Notes: generated by a model from the letters alone, not told the origin. 64,000 nucleotides of DNA from Pinguiococcus pyrenoidosus (GCA_019677205.1 JAAMXY010001453.1:1-64000), one strand, 5' to 3'. Positions 11,133-21,527 are shown, counted from the stretch's first letter. Made by a program: numbers and translations.

Positions 11133-13840
11133 TCATCTTACCCAGTACGCCGTTTCGAATTCCCAATTGAAACGCACGAAGAGGCAGCGCCGTCTGAAGG
11201 GATGCTCCACTTCGGAGTGGACGAGGATTCGGTATACGTGGTCCTCCATGTCGTCCATGGAAACGAGCTCTTCCCCTTCACCCGCCTCCGCAGCGTCCGC
11301 CGCGTCTACGTCCTTCCCTTCCTCGATGTCCTGCAACGTCAAGTCGAAGCCAACGTTACTCACTCTGATGGTCAGCCGACGCCTTAGGCAGCGTTCCACG
11401 AGTACCGTCTCGGAGGAAAGGGACATCCCGTCCAACCACCTTCGGTGCCCCGCTGCAGGAATGGACTTTGTCGATGCCGTCAAGGAGTCGGACCCCCACA
11501 ACGAGAGCGTCTGGGTATCTGTGCACGTAGACTTGTACGGCGCGATGAGCGTGTCCGGCCCCGCTTTGGAAGGTCGACAGGGATCGCTGGCGCGCTGCTC
11601 ATTCTGCTCATTCTGCTCATTCTGCTTGGACTCCTGGACAGCCGCGGTGCTGTTGGAAGGACAGTAAAGAGTCGCTTGAGAGTGGTCCAGGGGCAGCCGG
11701 ATCTCAAAGCGTGCTCCCGACGAGCCTTTAGAGCGAGCTTCCTGTCGCCCGTCGACGTTCGTGAGCTTCAGGGTGCCCCCAAGAGCCCGAACGATCAAGG
11801 CAGAAGACCGCATGCCCAAGCCCGAGGATGGCAAGCTCCGGCTGACGTTGCCGAGGGCCTCGTGGAAGTCCTGGCAAAGAAGTTCCTCTGTGGTAAGGGT
11901 CTTGGCCACCCCCGGGCCGTTGTCTTCCACCGCGATGACCGCACAGGTTTCTGGACCAGAGAACCCACGAATTAGGTCTGCGCTTGCTCGTCGTTTCATG
12001 CTTGCGCGTGGAGACGTGATCACTACCTGGTCTCCGACGGAGGGGGCTTTCCATCCGTGTGCCTTTGTGAGAAACTCTTCCGCTCCCCCCATCCCCGTCG
12101 GGGTCGAAGCGCAGGCTAAGCGTCACTTTCCCGTCGGCGTTGCCCATGGACCTCTTGGCAGAGTACTTGATGGCATTCATGACACCGTTGATCACAACCT
12201 GCCGGAGGCGCAGTGGATCCGTCTCCATCACCAGATCATCGTTGATCTCCACCAAAAGCCGCACATCGTCCAGGGTGCTTTGAAACATCGCGACCACGTC
12301 GAAGAGGATGTTGGCGATCCGCACCTGCACCCTACACAGCGGTATGTGCCCGTTTGCGATTCGCTCGAAGCACAGTACGTCGGTCACGAGGGCCATCAGC
12401 TGCTCGCTTCCAAAGCGAACGCTGGTCCACACGTCTCTCAAGAGCGCCCGATCCTCGTCGGGGACGTCAACGACTTTGCCATCACTCGCACTCCCTCGAA
12501 GGAACATGAAAGCCTTCATGCCCCCCATGATGGCCTAAACCAGGGAAACGAGGTCAGCGCCGCTCGGGCAGGTCATTGGCGTCCCGCGCGTGGACTGGAA
12601 AGGAACGAGCCACATCGAGGCACATCGAGCCACGTCGAGGCACATCAGAGCACATCGAGACACGCGCGGACCTGTAGTGGATTCCGGAGCTCGTGGCAAA
12701 GATACCGGGCTGTCATCTGGAGGCGATCCTTCTCCGCCAGCGCGTTCTCGGCGACGCGTTGGCACTCCAGCATTTGCAAGACCTGCTTCCTCTCCAGCCT
12801 CTCGTAGATGTAGTAGAAGGCCAAGAAGGCAACGGCTCCGCCGACGTTGTTTAGACAGCATACCATGCGCATCCAGTTCTCAAACTCGAAGTCGAACTCT
12901 CTCTGCGGGAGAACACATTGTTAGTGGCTTGGTGGCCGCCGTCAAGCTACTCCGAAGGGCAGACCGTCTCCCACCCAGTTTCGACAAGCTCGCCGTATGC
13001 GTGCATTCTTCCGAACACTCACGGGCGGCTCGGAGAGTCACTCACCGTTGCGTATATGTAGATGTAGGCCGAGATTAGAAAGGCCTGCATCAAGACGACC
13101 TCCAGCACGCGCATGTTGAGCGCGAAGGCCACAGCGCAGTAGATGGCCACGTCGTGGACCCCTTCGCTCACCGGCAGGATCTCAAACTCCTGCGAGAGGC
13201 ACCGGTTCGGTCGATATGGATCTGTCGCGCCTGGCCGAGGCTGGCCGCCACACTCTTCGTGGTAGAAGCGGAGCGTGCCGTACAGAAAGCCCAGGGAACG
13301 CGTGAACAGAAGTATCCTGGTGAGCCAATTCAGGCGCCAGGAGAGCTGGAGCGCCCTCTCCTTCGACGGCAGCAGCCGCCGTAGCTGCGATGCCCATGCG
13401 CAGTCCGCGACGATACGCAGGGCGGCAAGCACAGCAAAGCCCACGATCCCCGCGGTGCCATGTCTACCCTCCACTTCGCCGATGTATTGGCGCAGCATCA
13501 AGGTTCGCAACACGGGCAGCGCACAGAGCTCGTAGCACATGAAGAACGCCGCTGCGATGCTCAGCCAGGGCCCAAAAGATCGGCGGACCACATACTGGCT
13601 CGCCTGCGGGAACGGCGCACTGCGGTCATCCGAGCACGTGGCCTTCTTCTTCTACCTCGATCGCGAAGACGCGTCGCTACCGCGCACCTGGAAAGCGGAT
13701 TCCAGCTCGGGTCGGAAGAGGGGGATCCACGGCCGGATTTGCCACTGGTGGTCCAGCTGGCGCGCATCGCTGAACACTTCCGACAGGTAGGCTGTCGTGC
13801 GATTGAGCGGCCGAACGTGAAGCTGGCGACAGCACGGCAT
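11133..13840 (-). CDS. membrane histidine kinase, intact core, no receiver
   Basis: Five exons (13840-13688, 13651-13046, 12902-12672, 12534-12076, 12026-11133) give 780 residues. N-terminal membrane spans include IAAAFFMCYELCALPVL and GAVAFLAFYYIYERL. The H-box is canonical (ARYLCHELRNPLQ), the N-box is VINGVMNAIKYS, the G1 box is AVEDNGPGV and the G2 box is PSSGLGMRSS. The protein should therefore autophosphorylate on His. About 170 residues follow the ATPase domain, including an Asn-Glu-Gln repeat and an acidic stretch, with no receiver. The 49-nt intron at 12027-12075 repairs an apparent frame break inside the ATPase domain, and the 36-nt intron at 13652-13687 joins the first two exons. 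Introns right after LRNPLQ and before AIMGG match those of the downstream paralogue, so the pair arose by tandem duplication. Confidence 0.78.
11599..11632. repeat. tandem triplet repeat coding for NEQ units
   Basis: A repeated 9-bp unit (CTGCTCATT) lies in the last exon of the intact kinase. On the minus strand it encodes successive Asn-Glu-Gln triplets, just after the ATPase domain. Confidence 0.8.
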
Positions 13841-14758
13841 TGATAAGATAATCAAAGATGATCTCGATGCTTCTCTCCCGGCGGTGCCGCTGCCACGCGC
13901 TCGGCGAAGGATACGGACGCACGGCGCAGTACCTGTCTTCGGCCACCCGACCCTGATTTCGAAGTTTCCCCCGGTGCTTCCTGGTCGTCGCGCGGCGCGA
14001 CAGGGGCCCCATGATGCCCCGTGGGCCTCATGGCAGTTTTCTCGGCGCTCCAGTGGGGACGGCGCGCGAAGAGAGCGGTGGCATGGCGCACACAACGTCC
14101 GTGTCCGCCGCGTGACTGCCGCCTGCAGCGGAGTTCAAAATTGCCAAGACGCAACTCCACTAGCTCCACTAGACATAGTCCCTCTGCGGGATCGACAGAT
14201 TTCAGATTCCCGCGGCGCCGTGCGCCGGCTGTGCTTCGCCCGCATAACGCCGTGCACTTTCCAAACTACGCGGCCCTTGTCGGGAAACTTCCCCGGAACC
14301 TCCAGAAACGAGGCGCGTACGATGGGGGAGAACTCTGTCACGTTCCATCCACTTTAAACTCATTGGTGCTCCGGTGACGTGGACTTGACGCCTGGGCCCT
14401 AGACGGTCAATATATCAGGCAAATTTTCAGTCCAATTCACCCGTTTCCCGGAAACAAGCAACCCCGCGCGCGTAAACAAGCGCCCATCAAGAAGGCCTTC
14501 GGTGAAAATTTTGAGAAGTCGGGCAAAGCAATGTCAATACCCAATCGCTTGGGTCCGGGGAAAAGAGTAGCAAGCGCCGGGCTTGGGAACTGCCCGGGAT
14601 TTCCTTTTTTTTTCGCTAGTCCCTCCCTTCCCCGGGGACCTGGCAGCTCACCACACAATCGGTCCACCCGAACACGTGAAGCTGCCAGCCCAGGTTCCGC
14701 AGACCGGAGAAAACCAGGATTTCAGATTTGCTTCGAAGCAACCCTTGCCATGGGCAGC
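13841..14758. other. intergenic region, no gene seen
   Basis: This is the 5' flank of the second histidine kinase. The minus frame upstream of the chosen ATG stays open to about 14095, so the kinase could start further out. Nothing else protein-like was seen. Confidence 0.35.
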
Positions 14759-15263
14759 CTGGGCTGAGGCGTCCCCGTCTCATGCAGCCATACAGCAGCA
14801 CCAAGCTCGACTCCAAATACCCCTTGCCATGGGCAGCCTATCCAGCCGCTGACGAGATGCTTAGGAGGGCGACTCCTGCATGTCTCCAGAGCTGTTGAGC
14901 ATGTTCGGGCCAGCTTGCCACCTACGTGACCTTGACAACCAGGCCGCGGCACAAGCCACCATAAAGCCTTTCTGTGCCTCCACGGTGAAGCAAAGGGACT
15001 CGACGAGGCTCCAGATGCCCTGTACGTCAAGGAGCAGTGGAGCAGTCCAGGTTCTTCACGCAGCCCCTCTGGTGCCGCAGGACTATCCGTGCCAGCTGTA
15101 GCTGAAGGCGTGCCTGCCGCAGCGGTTGCGGTGGCGCGAGAAGGAGACGGCATCGATTCTGGTCTCTAGACATCGCCGCGACTGCAGCAGCAGCGGCAGG
15201 AGCAAGAGAGCGCTAGACGAATCACCGAGGGGACTTGGCTTCTTCGGCATCGGCATCCCAGCT
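14759..15263. repeat. segmental duplication, copy 1
   Basis: About 505 bp match 17613-18118 in the same orientation, with roughly fifteen substitutions counted by eye and almost no length change. Both copies start at GGGCTGAGGCGTCCCCG and end near CCCAGCT. In copy 2 the minus strand of this segment carries the last codons and 3' flank of the BMT5-like gene. Copy 1 keeps a matching C-terminal peptide (SWDADAEEAKSPR, then stop) without the rest of that gene. An 18-bp sequence, CCTTGCCATGGGCAGCCT, occurs just before copy 1 and again about 75 bp inside it. Confidence 0.9.
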
Positions 15264-15363
15264 TCTTCTACGTACTCTTGGCGGGGATCTTCAGCTGGGT
15301 CTACTTGCCATTGCTTTCCACCGCCTTGGCGCACTCTCCGCTTTCGCTGCCTGCGCCTTAGCA

Positions 15364-15504
15364 TCATGACTTGCACTGGGCGCCGTAGACTGCGGAGAGA
15401 GCGCTGTAGAAGGCCATTCCTGCAACCGACATAAAGCGTGAGCCAAAGATGCGCGCAGAAGCACGTGTGGCCATCGTTGACGCAGAAACCCGTACGGGAA
15501 ACAT
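15364..15504 (-). CDS. possible first exon of a small protein
   Basis: The minus strand encodes MFPVRVSASTMATRASARIF followed by GSRFMSVAGMAFYSALSAVY and a short end. The composition (basic, Ser/Ala-rich, no acids) resembles a mitochondrial presequence. Further minus-strand exons may run into the duplicated segment at 15263 and below, where SWDADAEEAKSPR ends in a stop, but I could not find a splice that joins them. This could be a small gene or a truncated duplicate. Confidence 0.25.
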   Translation of the reverse strand: MFPVRVSASTMATRASARIFGSRFMSVAGMAFYSALSAVYGAQCKS

Positions 15505-15609
15505 TCTGTATGTGTTACACCCTCGGACAATGGACACGAGGTGCACACGTAGCAGACAGCTTTTGAGACGCACTATTCGAAGTTCTTCCCTTTCACAGCA
15601 CCGTTCCCT

Positions 15610-16731
15610 TTATGCGTTTCCCAACGGCGTGAGTACTCCTCGCCCTAGCTTGGCACAAAGCTCTTGCATCCTCCCATCAATGGAGCCTGGCACTTGCGTA
15701 GTAACAAAGAGGCGCTCCTTGACGCAGATGACTACAATGACGGGCGGGCAGCTCTTGCATACTTGGCACCAGTCCCAGGCGAAGTCTACAACATCAGAGC
15801 GCATCTTTCCCGGGTTGTGCCGCCCGTAGTTGTTCCAGAAGACGCAGTCGCAGATTAGGATTGCCCCCCCTCCGGGTGGCGGAGGGCCCGAAGGCGTCGC
15901 AAGATACGCGTGCCGTCCTTCTGCAGTCCTCACCGCCGCTATGGATGGCGCTAGCGCTAAGCCAACGCCTATCGGAGAAGAAGAGGTAACTGTGGCCGCA
16001 ACCCTCAAGCCAAGCGCCTGCTGGATGTTGCCTACAATGCCTGTGACATCCCGAAAGGACACACGGCGGTCGATGGCGTTATATCGTCGCAGGACGCGAG
16101 AGGCAAGAGAGTTCTTCTCAAACAGAACGACGAAAGGATGCGGCGCCCACTGTCCCTTGGCGAAGGATGTGGAGCCAGAGAGGCAGACGGCAAAAAGGCC
16201 GTACACAAGGAGGCCGAACAAGCGCAGCAGATTGCTACACAAGTTCAGCGCGTTCCTCAAGCCGAAGGGCTTTGGGTTGCTTGCAATGAATGGAAAAGGC
16301 GTCAAGTCCTCTGCAGCGCTGCCCTCGAGGTATTCCACGACGTTGAAGACCGCATGGATCCCTGCCACGCCGTCTGTGGCAACGAGCGCGATGCGAACGT
16401 TTGCGATGCAGCGGCAGACGCCCGAGCCGGAGGGCGGGTAGACCATCTCGATCACCACAGGGTAGATGTCGAGCTCCTTGGCTGGCGGCATGGCGTGCAC
16501 GGCCTCGAAGGTGAAGTCCCCGAGCGTCGGCACTTCCTTTCGCAGGACAAGGATGCCTTCGTGGGGAATGCGGCCACTCGAGTTTGCGGCAGCCGCCTTG
16601 CCCGCCGCGAGGTGCTCCTCTGCGCTCCTGCGCAGAGCGTCAGGGACAGCGGTCATGTCGAACTCGACGGTGTTCACGAGCATTTGGTCCCGTCGGTAGC
16701 CATTATAGCTCGGTGGAGCAGAGCCCGTCAT
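15610..16731 (-). CDS. unknown membrane protein
   Basis: This is a single exon of 373 residues from the ATG at 16731 (MTGSAPPSYNGYRRDQMLVN). The open frame extends upstream only through non-ATG codons. The N-terminal 180 residues look like a folded beta-rich domain (GILVLRKEVPTLGDFTFEAV; IYPVVIEMVYPPSGSG). One clear membrane span follows (LLRLFGLLVYGLFAVCLSG), then a possible second one (SPIGVGLALAPSIAAV) and a Pro/Gly-rich loop. The C-terminal part is hydrophobic (PPVIVVICVKERLFVTTQV). No family was recognised. The end is uncertain because an intron could hide after the Pro/Gly stretch. Confidence 0.6.
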   Translation of the reverse strand: MTGSAPPSYNGYRRDQMLVNTVEFDMTAVPDALRRSAEEHLAAGKAAAANSSGRIPHEGILVLRKEVPTLGDFTFEAVHAMPPAKELDIYPVVIEMVYPPSGSGVCRCIANVRIALVATDGVAGIHAVFNVVEYLEGSAAEDLTPFPFIASNPKPFGLRNALNLCSNLLRLFGLLVYGLFAVCLSGSTSFAKGQWAPHPFVVLFEKNSLASRVLRRYNAIDRRVSFRDVTGIVGNIQQALGLRVAATVTSSSPIGVGLALAPSIAAVRTAEGRHAYLATPSGPPPPGGGAILICDCVFWNNYGRHNPGKMRSDVVDFAWDWCQVCKSCPPVIVVICVKERLFVTTQVPGSIDGRMQELCAKLGRGVLTPLGNA

Positions 16732-17612
16732 GCTGCCGCGGATGCGTCTCGACGAAGCGAAGCTTTTTCTTGACTGCGCTGCAAGAGGGAATGTTTTGGG
16801 GGCGTCAAGGCACGTGAGTGCGCTGTGAACTGATGATGCACCAGAAGCTTCTCCCTGAAGCACCTCTGGGAACCGCTCACCGCAGCAACCTCTCCAGCGT
16901 TTGGAGTGCTCAGGCTACGGAAATGATGTTGGAAGCAATTCCAAGACACGAAGAGGGTTGGCCTTGGGCGCCAAGAAACGCCCGATCTGGCGGTTTAGGC
17001 GGTGTTGGGCGTTAAGATCCGTCTGATGTTTCAGGTGGGCTTCATGGAGCCGTTCTTCTACAGAGCAAACTGTTCCATAGCTGAATAAGAGCTGTTACAC
17101 TGTGAACTACAGTACAGTACAGTAGATGTCCCTATTTAAGGCACTCAAATTAAGGCAGAACACGAATTAAGGCAGCCGATTCCGACCTGTCACAAAAAAA
17201 CTCGCCTTCTCGCGCTCTTTGCGGACCCCAGACGCTCCCCTTTGCCCCCATGAGACCTGCAGTGCTTCTGGATCGCTGGCGCACTGCCAGGTGCTCCATC
17301 TGTCACTCGAGGATGCGCGGGGAAAGGCGAGGCGAAGCGGGAGACTCTCGGCAGTCTTTTGCGCACGGGACACCACAGCGCGGTGCGCAAGAGTGGGAGG
17401 CGACCAAGGTAAGCTGCTGTCATCATGCTACCATTCACACGGACCTAGCGCTAAGCCTACTGCTCCTCTGCCAGCCCGTCTACGGCGACATCGGACCGCG
17501 ACTTTCTGCCGCAGCCGCCGCCTCCGGGTGACGAAGACGGCAGCTGAAGAGAAAGGTCTTTAGCGACGCCGGTGGCCCAACTACAGAGCAAATGCGCTTT
17601 GTCGTATTGGTG
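16732..17612. other. intergenic region with a fragment resembling the E1-like gene
   Basis: No intact gene was seen. A short run of CAGTACAGTACAGTA lies near 17110. A 39-bp piece at 17495-17533 nearly matches coding sequence of the MOCS3-like gene and is listed separately. The region ends at copy 2 of the segmental duplication. Confidence 0.4.
17495..17533 (+). repeat. 39-bp near-copy of MOCS3-like coding sequence
   Basis: This stretch matches 20604-20642 at 37 of 39 positions by eye. In the plus frame it encodes the same peptide, RDFLPQPPPPGD. Flanking sequence does not match, so it is a fragment, not a gene. Part of the match is CCG-rich, which lowers its weight. Confidence 0.55.
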
Positions 17613-18118
17613 AGTGGGCTGAGGCGTCCCCGTCTCATGCAGCCCTACGGCAGCACCAAGCTCGACTCCAAATACCCCTTGCCAGGGGCAGCCTACCCAG
17701 CCGCTGACGAGATGCTTAGGAGGGCGACTCCTGCATGTCTCCAGAGCTGTTGAGCATGTTCGGGCCAGCTTGCCACCTACGTGACCTTGACAACCAGGCC
17801 GCGGCACAAGCCACCATGAAGCCTTTCTGTGCCTCCACGGTGAAGCAAAGGGACTCAACGAGGCTCCAGATGCCCTGTACGTCAGGGAGCAGTGGAGCAG
17901 TCCAGGTTCTTCACGCAGCCACTCTGGTGCCGCAGGACTATCCGTGTCAGCTGTAGCTGAAGGCGTGCCTGCCGCAGCGGTTGAGGGGGCGCGAGAAGGA
18001 GACGGCATCGACACTGGTCTCTAGACATCGCCGCGACTGCAGCAGCAGCGGCAGGAGCAAGAGAGTGCTAGACGAATCACCGAGGGGACATGGCTTCTTC
18101 GACATCGGCCTCCCAGCT
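17613..18118. repeat. segmental duplication, copy 2
   Basis: This is the direct counterpart of 14759-15263. On the minus strand it contains the stop codon and last codons of the BMT5-like gene (ending EEAMSPR), so it is probably the source copy and the other the derived one. The orientation is inferred from the intact gene here. Confidence 0.9.
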
Positions 18119-19711
18119 CGGCCGTGGATTGCTGACGCGATACGCCTTCTCTTTCGACATTCGAAGTTGGATCGGCGGCGCACCGCCGTGCTTGTCAGCA
18201 TAGGACCTCGCCCACGACTCTACGGCTTTGCCCATGGCGTAGAAGGCTGAGTCAGCAAGGTCTCTCGTGAGGCAGACCTATGATGGAAAGCAAGGGTTGA
18301 CGGGTTAGTTCGACAGACAAGAGTGCCTTGGCAGACCCCAGCGTTGGCCGTCGCTAGCCTCGGCCGCGTCTTGTGAATTGCGCCCTCGTAGCTACCTTAT
18401 GATCGCTCCGAAAGCGGACCGCATAATTTCTGGTTTTCTGCAGAGTGGCCGGCATGACGAATTCATCCTCCATAAGCGAAAAGCTCTCGAGAGCATCTCC
18501 TATCCGTGTTGCTGTGTCCGGAGAGCCTGGAATGCTGCAAGCCTTTATCGTCTCCAGGAGGTGGTCCTCCAATCCGGGGCCAAGATGAAAGCTGCCGTTT
18601 AGCAGAAGCTGTAGCTCTTGTGTGTAAGAATGCATAAGACTCCGCGACGGGGCATTTCCATAGCGGGTAACGTCAACACCAGGTAGCGAGAACACGTGAA
18701 GCCGCGGACTGCTGGCATGGAATGCCTTCCCCCGTCCTCTTGCTCCCTTCCAACGAAAACGCAGCACCAAGAACAGCAGTAGCAGCAGCAGCGGTAGCAG
18801 CGAGAAAGACAGTGAGATGTTGTAGGTCTCAAGATGTGTACTTCAGCTGTTCAGTGAAGCAAAGGCGCGTACCTGCGGAACGTACCCGGCATCCCTTCGC
18901 AGCGTCTCTGTCTCCGCGTCCCAGGGAATCACTCGGCGCAGAACGAGGCCCGCATCCGATCCACAGATCGAGACCTGCCAGGAGCGGGTCCACGCCAGCT
19001 CACTCTCGGCATCTGCTCCTCCTACGCCAGGCTCATGTTCATAGCCGGTGCCTCCTTGCCCGGCGACCAGCAAGATCTCCACGGCTCCTTCGGGCCTCAT
19101 CACCGACCTACAGCAAATCAAAGCAAAGCAAACCCATCGCTGAGCGTTGGCAACATCTCTTGGTTGTCGTTCAGATCTACGGCCCGACCTGCAGCTCTTG
19201 AGGAAGGCTGTGAGGAGCTCTCGATTCTTCTTGACGTTCATCTTGCTGGGGACGTGGGGAAAGTTCCATCGCACGCAGTCGAAGGGCGCCAAGTCTCGAA
19301 TAGCTTCATGATCCCCGAGCCTGGTGGCATCCACGTGAAATGCCAAGCTACCGCCGGCTTGTCGGACTTGCTGGAGGTGCCGAGTCACCCTCTGCGCGTC
19401 GTAGAGCCTCGGCAGCTGCTCCTCGCCGTCCAAGGTCGTCGCCAGCATCACGGATTTTTGCTGCAGAGGCAAGTTTCTCCGCTCAATTGACCAGCCAGAG
19501 CCATTCCCATTGCAAAATGCAACAAAAGCACCTGTCGCAGCTCCGCAGTCGCCGCCTTGGCCACTGCCGCGGCGTAGCTGAAGTCTCCTTCCCCAACCAG
19601 CAGGGTGGAAGCGCCACGCAGAGGCGTCCAGACGCTGCCCATAGCCCCGCGACGCCATAGCAGAGCCTCTCCAGCAAGAAAAAGCATCAGCGATGCCCTT
19701 CGTGAGGCCAT
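18077..19711 (-). CDS. BMT5-like rRNA (uridine-N3) methyltransferase
   Basis: Five exons (19711-19532, 19460-19189, 19107-18873, 18746-18396, 18277-18077) join in phase and give 412 residues. The Rossmann-fold SAM-binding loop is STLLVGEGDFSYAAAVAK. It is followed by VMLATTLDGEEQL, the acidic HVDATRLGD and the family signature FDCVRWNFPHV with KKNRELLTAFL downstream. This order matches the DUF2431 family (yeast Bmt5, plant and animal FDXACB1-like proteins), which methylates U-N3 in large-subunit rRNA in the nucleolus. After GYVPQ the splice joins GARGRGKAFHASSPRLHVFS, matching the family's C-terminal boundary. The remaining 160 or so residues are not a domain I recognise. The last exon lies partly in the duplicated segment. 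Confidence 0.8.
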
Positions 19712-20020
19712 ATGGCCGAAGATTCGACGTTCTTTAGACTCGGAAACGGCGCTGAACCCAAAAAGGAGACTTTTTGGCGGAGTTCTTGACGGCGATTACC
19801 AGTATAATGACGAATATGCGACCTCGGACCGTTTTCAAAACCATTCTCGAAGCTTTGTGGCCAATCAAAGCATTCTAAGTTCAGCAGTCTGGTCCTTACT
19901 TATGTTTGTTATATTTCATTAAAAAACTTCACATTTGGATTCGCATTTTCCAAGTTGTAGTTCCGCGTTTGGGCCTCAAAAAGCCATAAAATTCCGCCAG
20001 AAACGCCGCTTTTGGCAGCC
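19712..20020. promoter_or_regulatory. divergent intergenic region
   Basis: This separates the BMT5-like gene (minus) from the MOCS3-like gene (plus). A CCAAT box lies at 19861-19865. The part from about 19880 to 19980 is AT-rich compared with its surroundings. Confidence 0.35.
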
Positions 20021-21365
20021 ATGGCGCCTTGCAGAGCCATGCTACAGCATTTTATGCTGGTGGTCTCCGTGGCGGCGTTGAGGAGCCCTTTGCCGCAACT
20101 GGACCATGCGGAGATCGCCAGGTACTCCCGACACCTCATCCTGGGGGACGTGGGCATGGAGGGGCAGCGGCGCCTCAAGGGCGCTCGGGTGGCCTGCGTG
20201 GGCGCGGGAGGCCTGGGGTCTCCTGCCTTGCTGTACTTGGCGGCAGCGGGCGTGGGGACGCTGGGAATCATCGATGGAGATGTGGTGGAGGCCAGCAACC
20301 TGCAGCGGCAGGTGATCCATGGCAGCTCCAGCGTCCGCCAGAGCAAGAGCTCCTCGGCCGCGGCTCGGGTGCGGGATCTCAATCCGTTCTGCCAAGTGGT
20401 GGAGCATCGCGAGATGCTGACGTCGGCAAATGCGCTGGGAATCTTCGAGAACTACGACATCATCGTCGACGGATCCGACAACTTCCCCACGAGATACCTC
20501 GTGGACGACGCCGCGTGCATCCTGCAGAAGCCCGTGTGCTACGCGGCCATCTTGGGCTTCGAGGGACAGGCATCCGTCTTCCACTACCAAGGGGGGCCGG
20601 GCTACCGCGACTTCCTGCCGCAGCCGCCGCCTCCGGGAGACGTACCTTCCTGCGCGGAAGGGGGCGTGCTGGGCGTGCTGCCGGGCACGATGGGCTGCAT
20701 CCAGGCCACGGAATGCATCAAGATCATCCTCGGCAAGGGCGAGAGTCTCAGTGGACGGATTCTCATCTACGATGCCATGGCGATGCGCTTCCGGGAGGTT
20801 CCCCTCGCTCGGCGAGAGGACGTAGCGAGGCCGTCGCAGCTCATCGATTACGCCGGCTTCTGCAACGGGCCGACCAAAGCACCGGAGCAGCAGACGAGCG
20901 AGAGGCAGCCTAGCACACGATTGTCCGCGGAGGAGATCCTAGAGCGTCTCCACAACGGCTGGGATCCCTTCGTGCTGGATGTGCGCCTCGCCACCGAAGC
21001 AGACATCTGCCATCTGCCTTTTACGGATGCTCGCGTCCCGCACCGGAAGATCGGCCATGCCGTGCCAATCATCTCGAAGCAAGAGAGGGACGTCCTTGTG
21101 TATTGTAAGAGCGGCATAAGGTGCGTAGGTGTGCGGACGGTGCGAACCGTGCGGGCTGCGCGGCGTGGGTGTTCACAGAGTCCGAAAGCACCGACTGACT
21201 CACGCCGCTTCGTCGTCTGCTGCTTTCTTCCTACTCTGAAGGTCGCGAAAAGCGTGTAGTGAACTTGCAGAGAGATATGGAATCGACAGCTCCAGGCTCT
21301 TTGAGCTGGATGGCGGCATCACAGCGTGGGCGAGGGAAGTAGATCCCTCCATCCCGACGTACTAG
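20021..21365 (+). CDS. MOCS3: MOCS3/UBA4-like E1 enzyme with rhodanese domain, zinc cysteines missing
   Basis: Two exons (20021-21120 and 21242-21365) give 407 residues. The adenylating domain shows the ATP loop ACVGAGGLGSPALLYLAAAG, the Asp-binding IIDGDVVEASNLQRQVIHG and the catalytic-Cys segment PSCAEGGVLGVLPG. The C-terminal rhodanese domain has WDPFVLDVRLATEADI, the active-site loop YCKSGIRS and, after the splice, LFELDGGITAWAREVDP. Family members adenylate and thiolate the C-terminus of ubiquitin-like sulfur carriers for tRNA thiolation and molybdopterin synthesis. Both CxxC pairs that hold the structural zinc are replaced: CYRC is GYRD, and the second pair falls in REDVARPSQ. A hydrophobic N-terminus (MLQHFMLVVSVAAL) could act in targeting. 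The first true ATG was chosen. Confidence 0.85.
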
Positions 21366-21527
21366 ACAGCGGCATGGTTCCGAAGCCGACGCAGGCGGCC
21401 GCATCAGCGCAAGCACAAGCGCAAGTGCTCACGAATGTAGATTACTTGATTCTGAGCGTGGCCTGCCTACTGAGCGACGCGCTGCGAGAGGAGACGATCC
21501 ACTCGTATCCTCACCGGACTGTGCAGC

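Noticed and set aside
12027-12092. Apparent frameshift at a run of six G in the ATPase domain of the intact kinase
   Set aside because: A 49-nt GT-AG intron at 12027-12075 restores the frame in phase 0 without invoking a sequencing error or pseudogene.
8219-13840. Bacterial origin of the two-component genes by recent transfer
   Set aside because: Both genes are rich in spliceosomal introns and have composition like the neighbours, so any transfer would be old.
14880-15101. Plus-strand open frames inside both copies of the segmental duplication (also 17735-17956)
   Set aside because: They look conserved only because the DNA is duplicated. The minus strand of copy 2 carries the real coding end of the BMT5-like gene.
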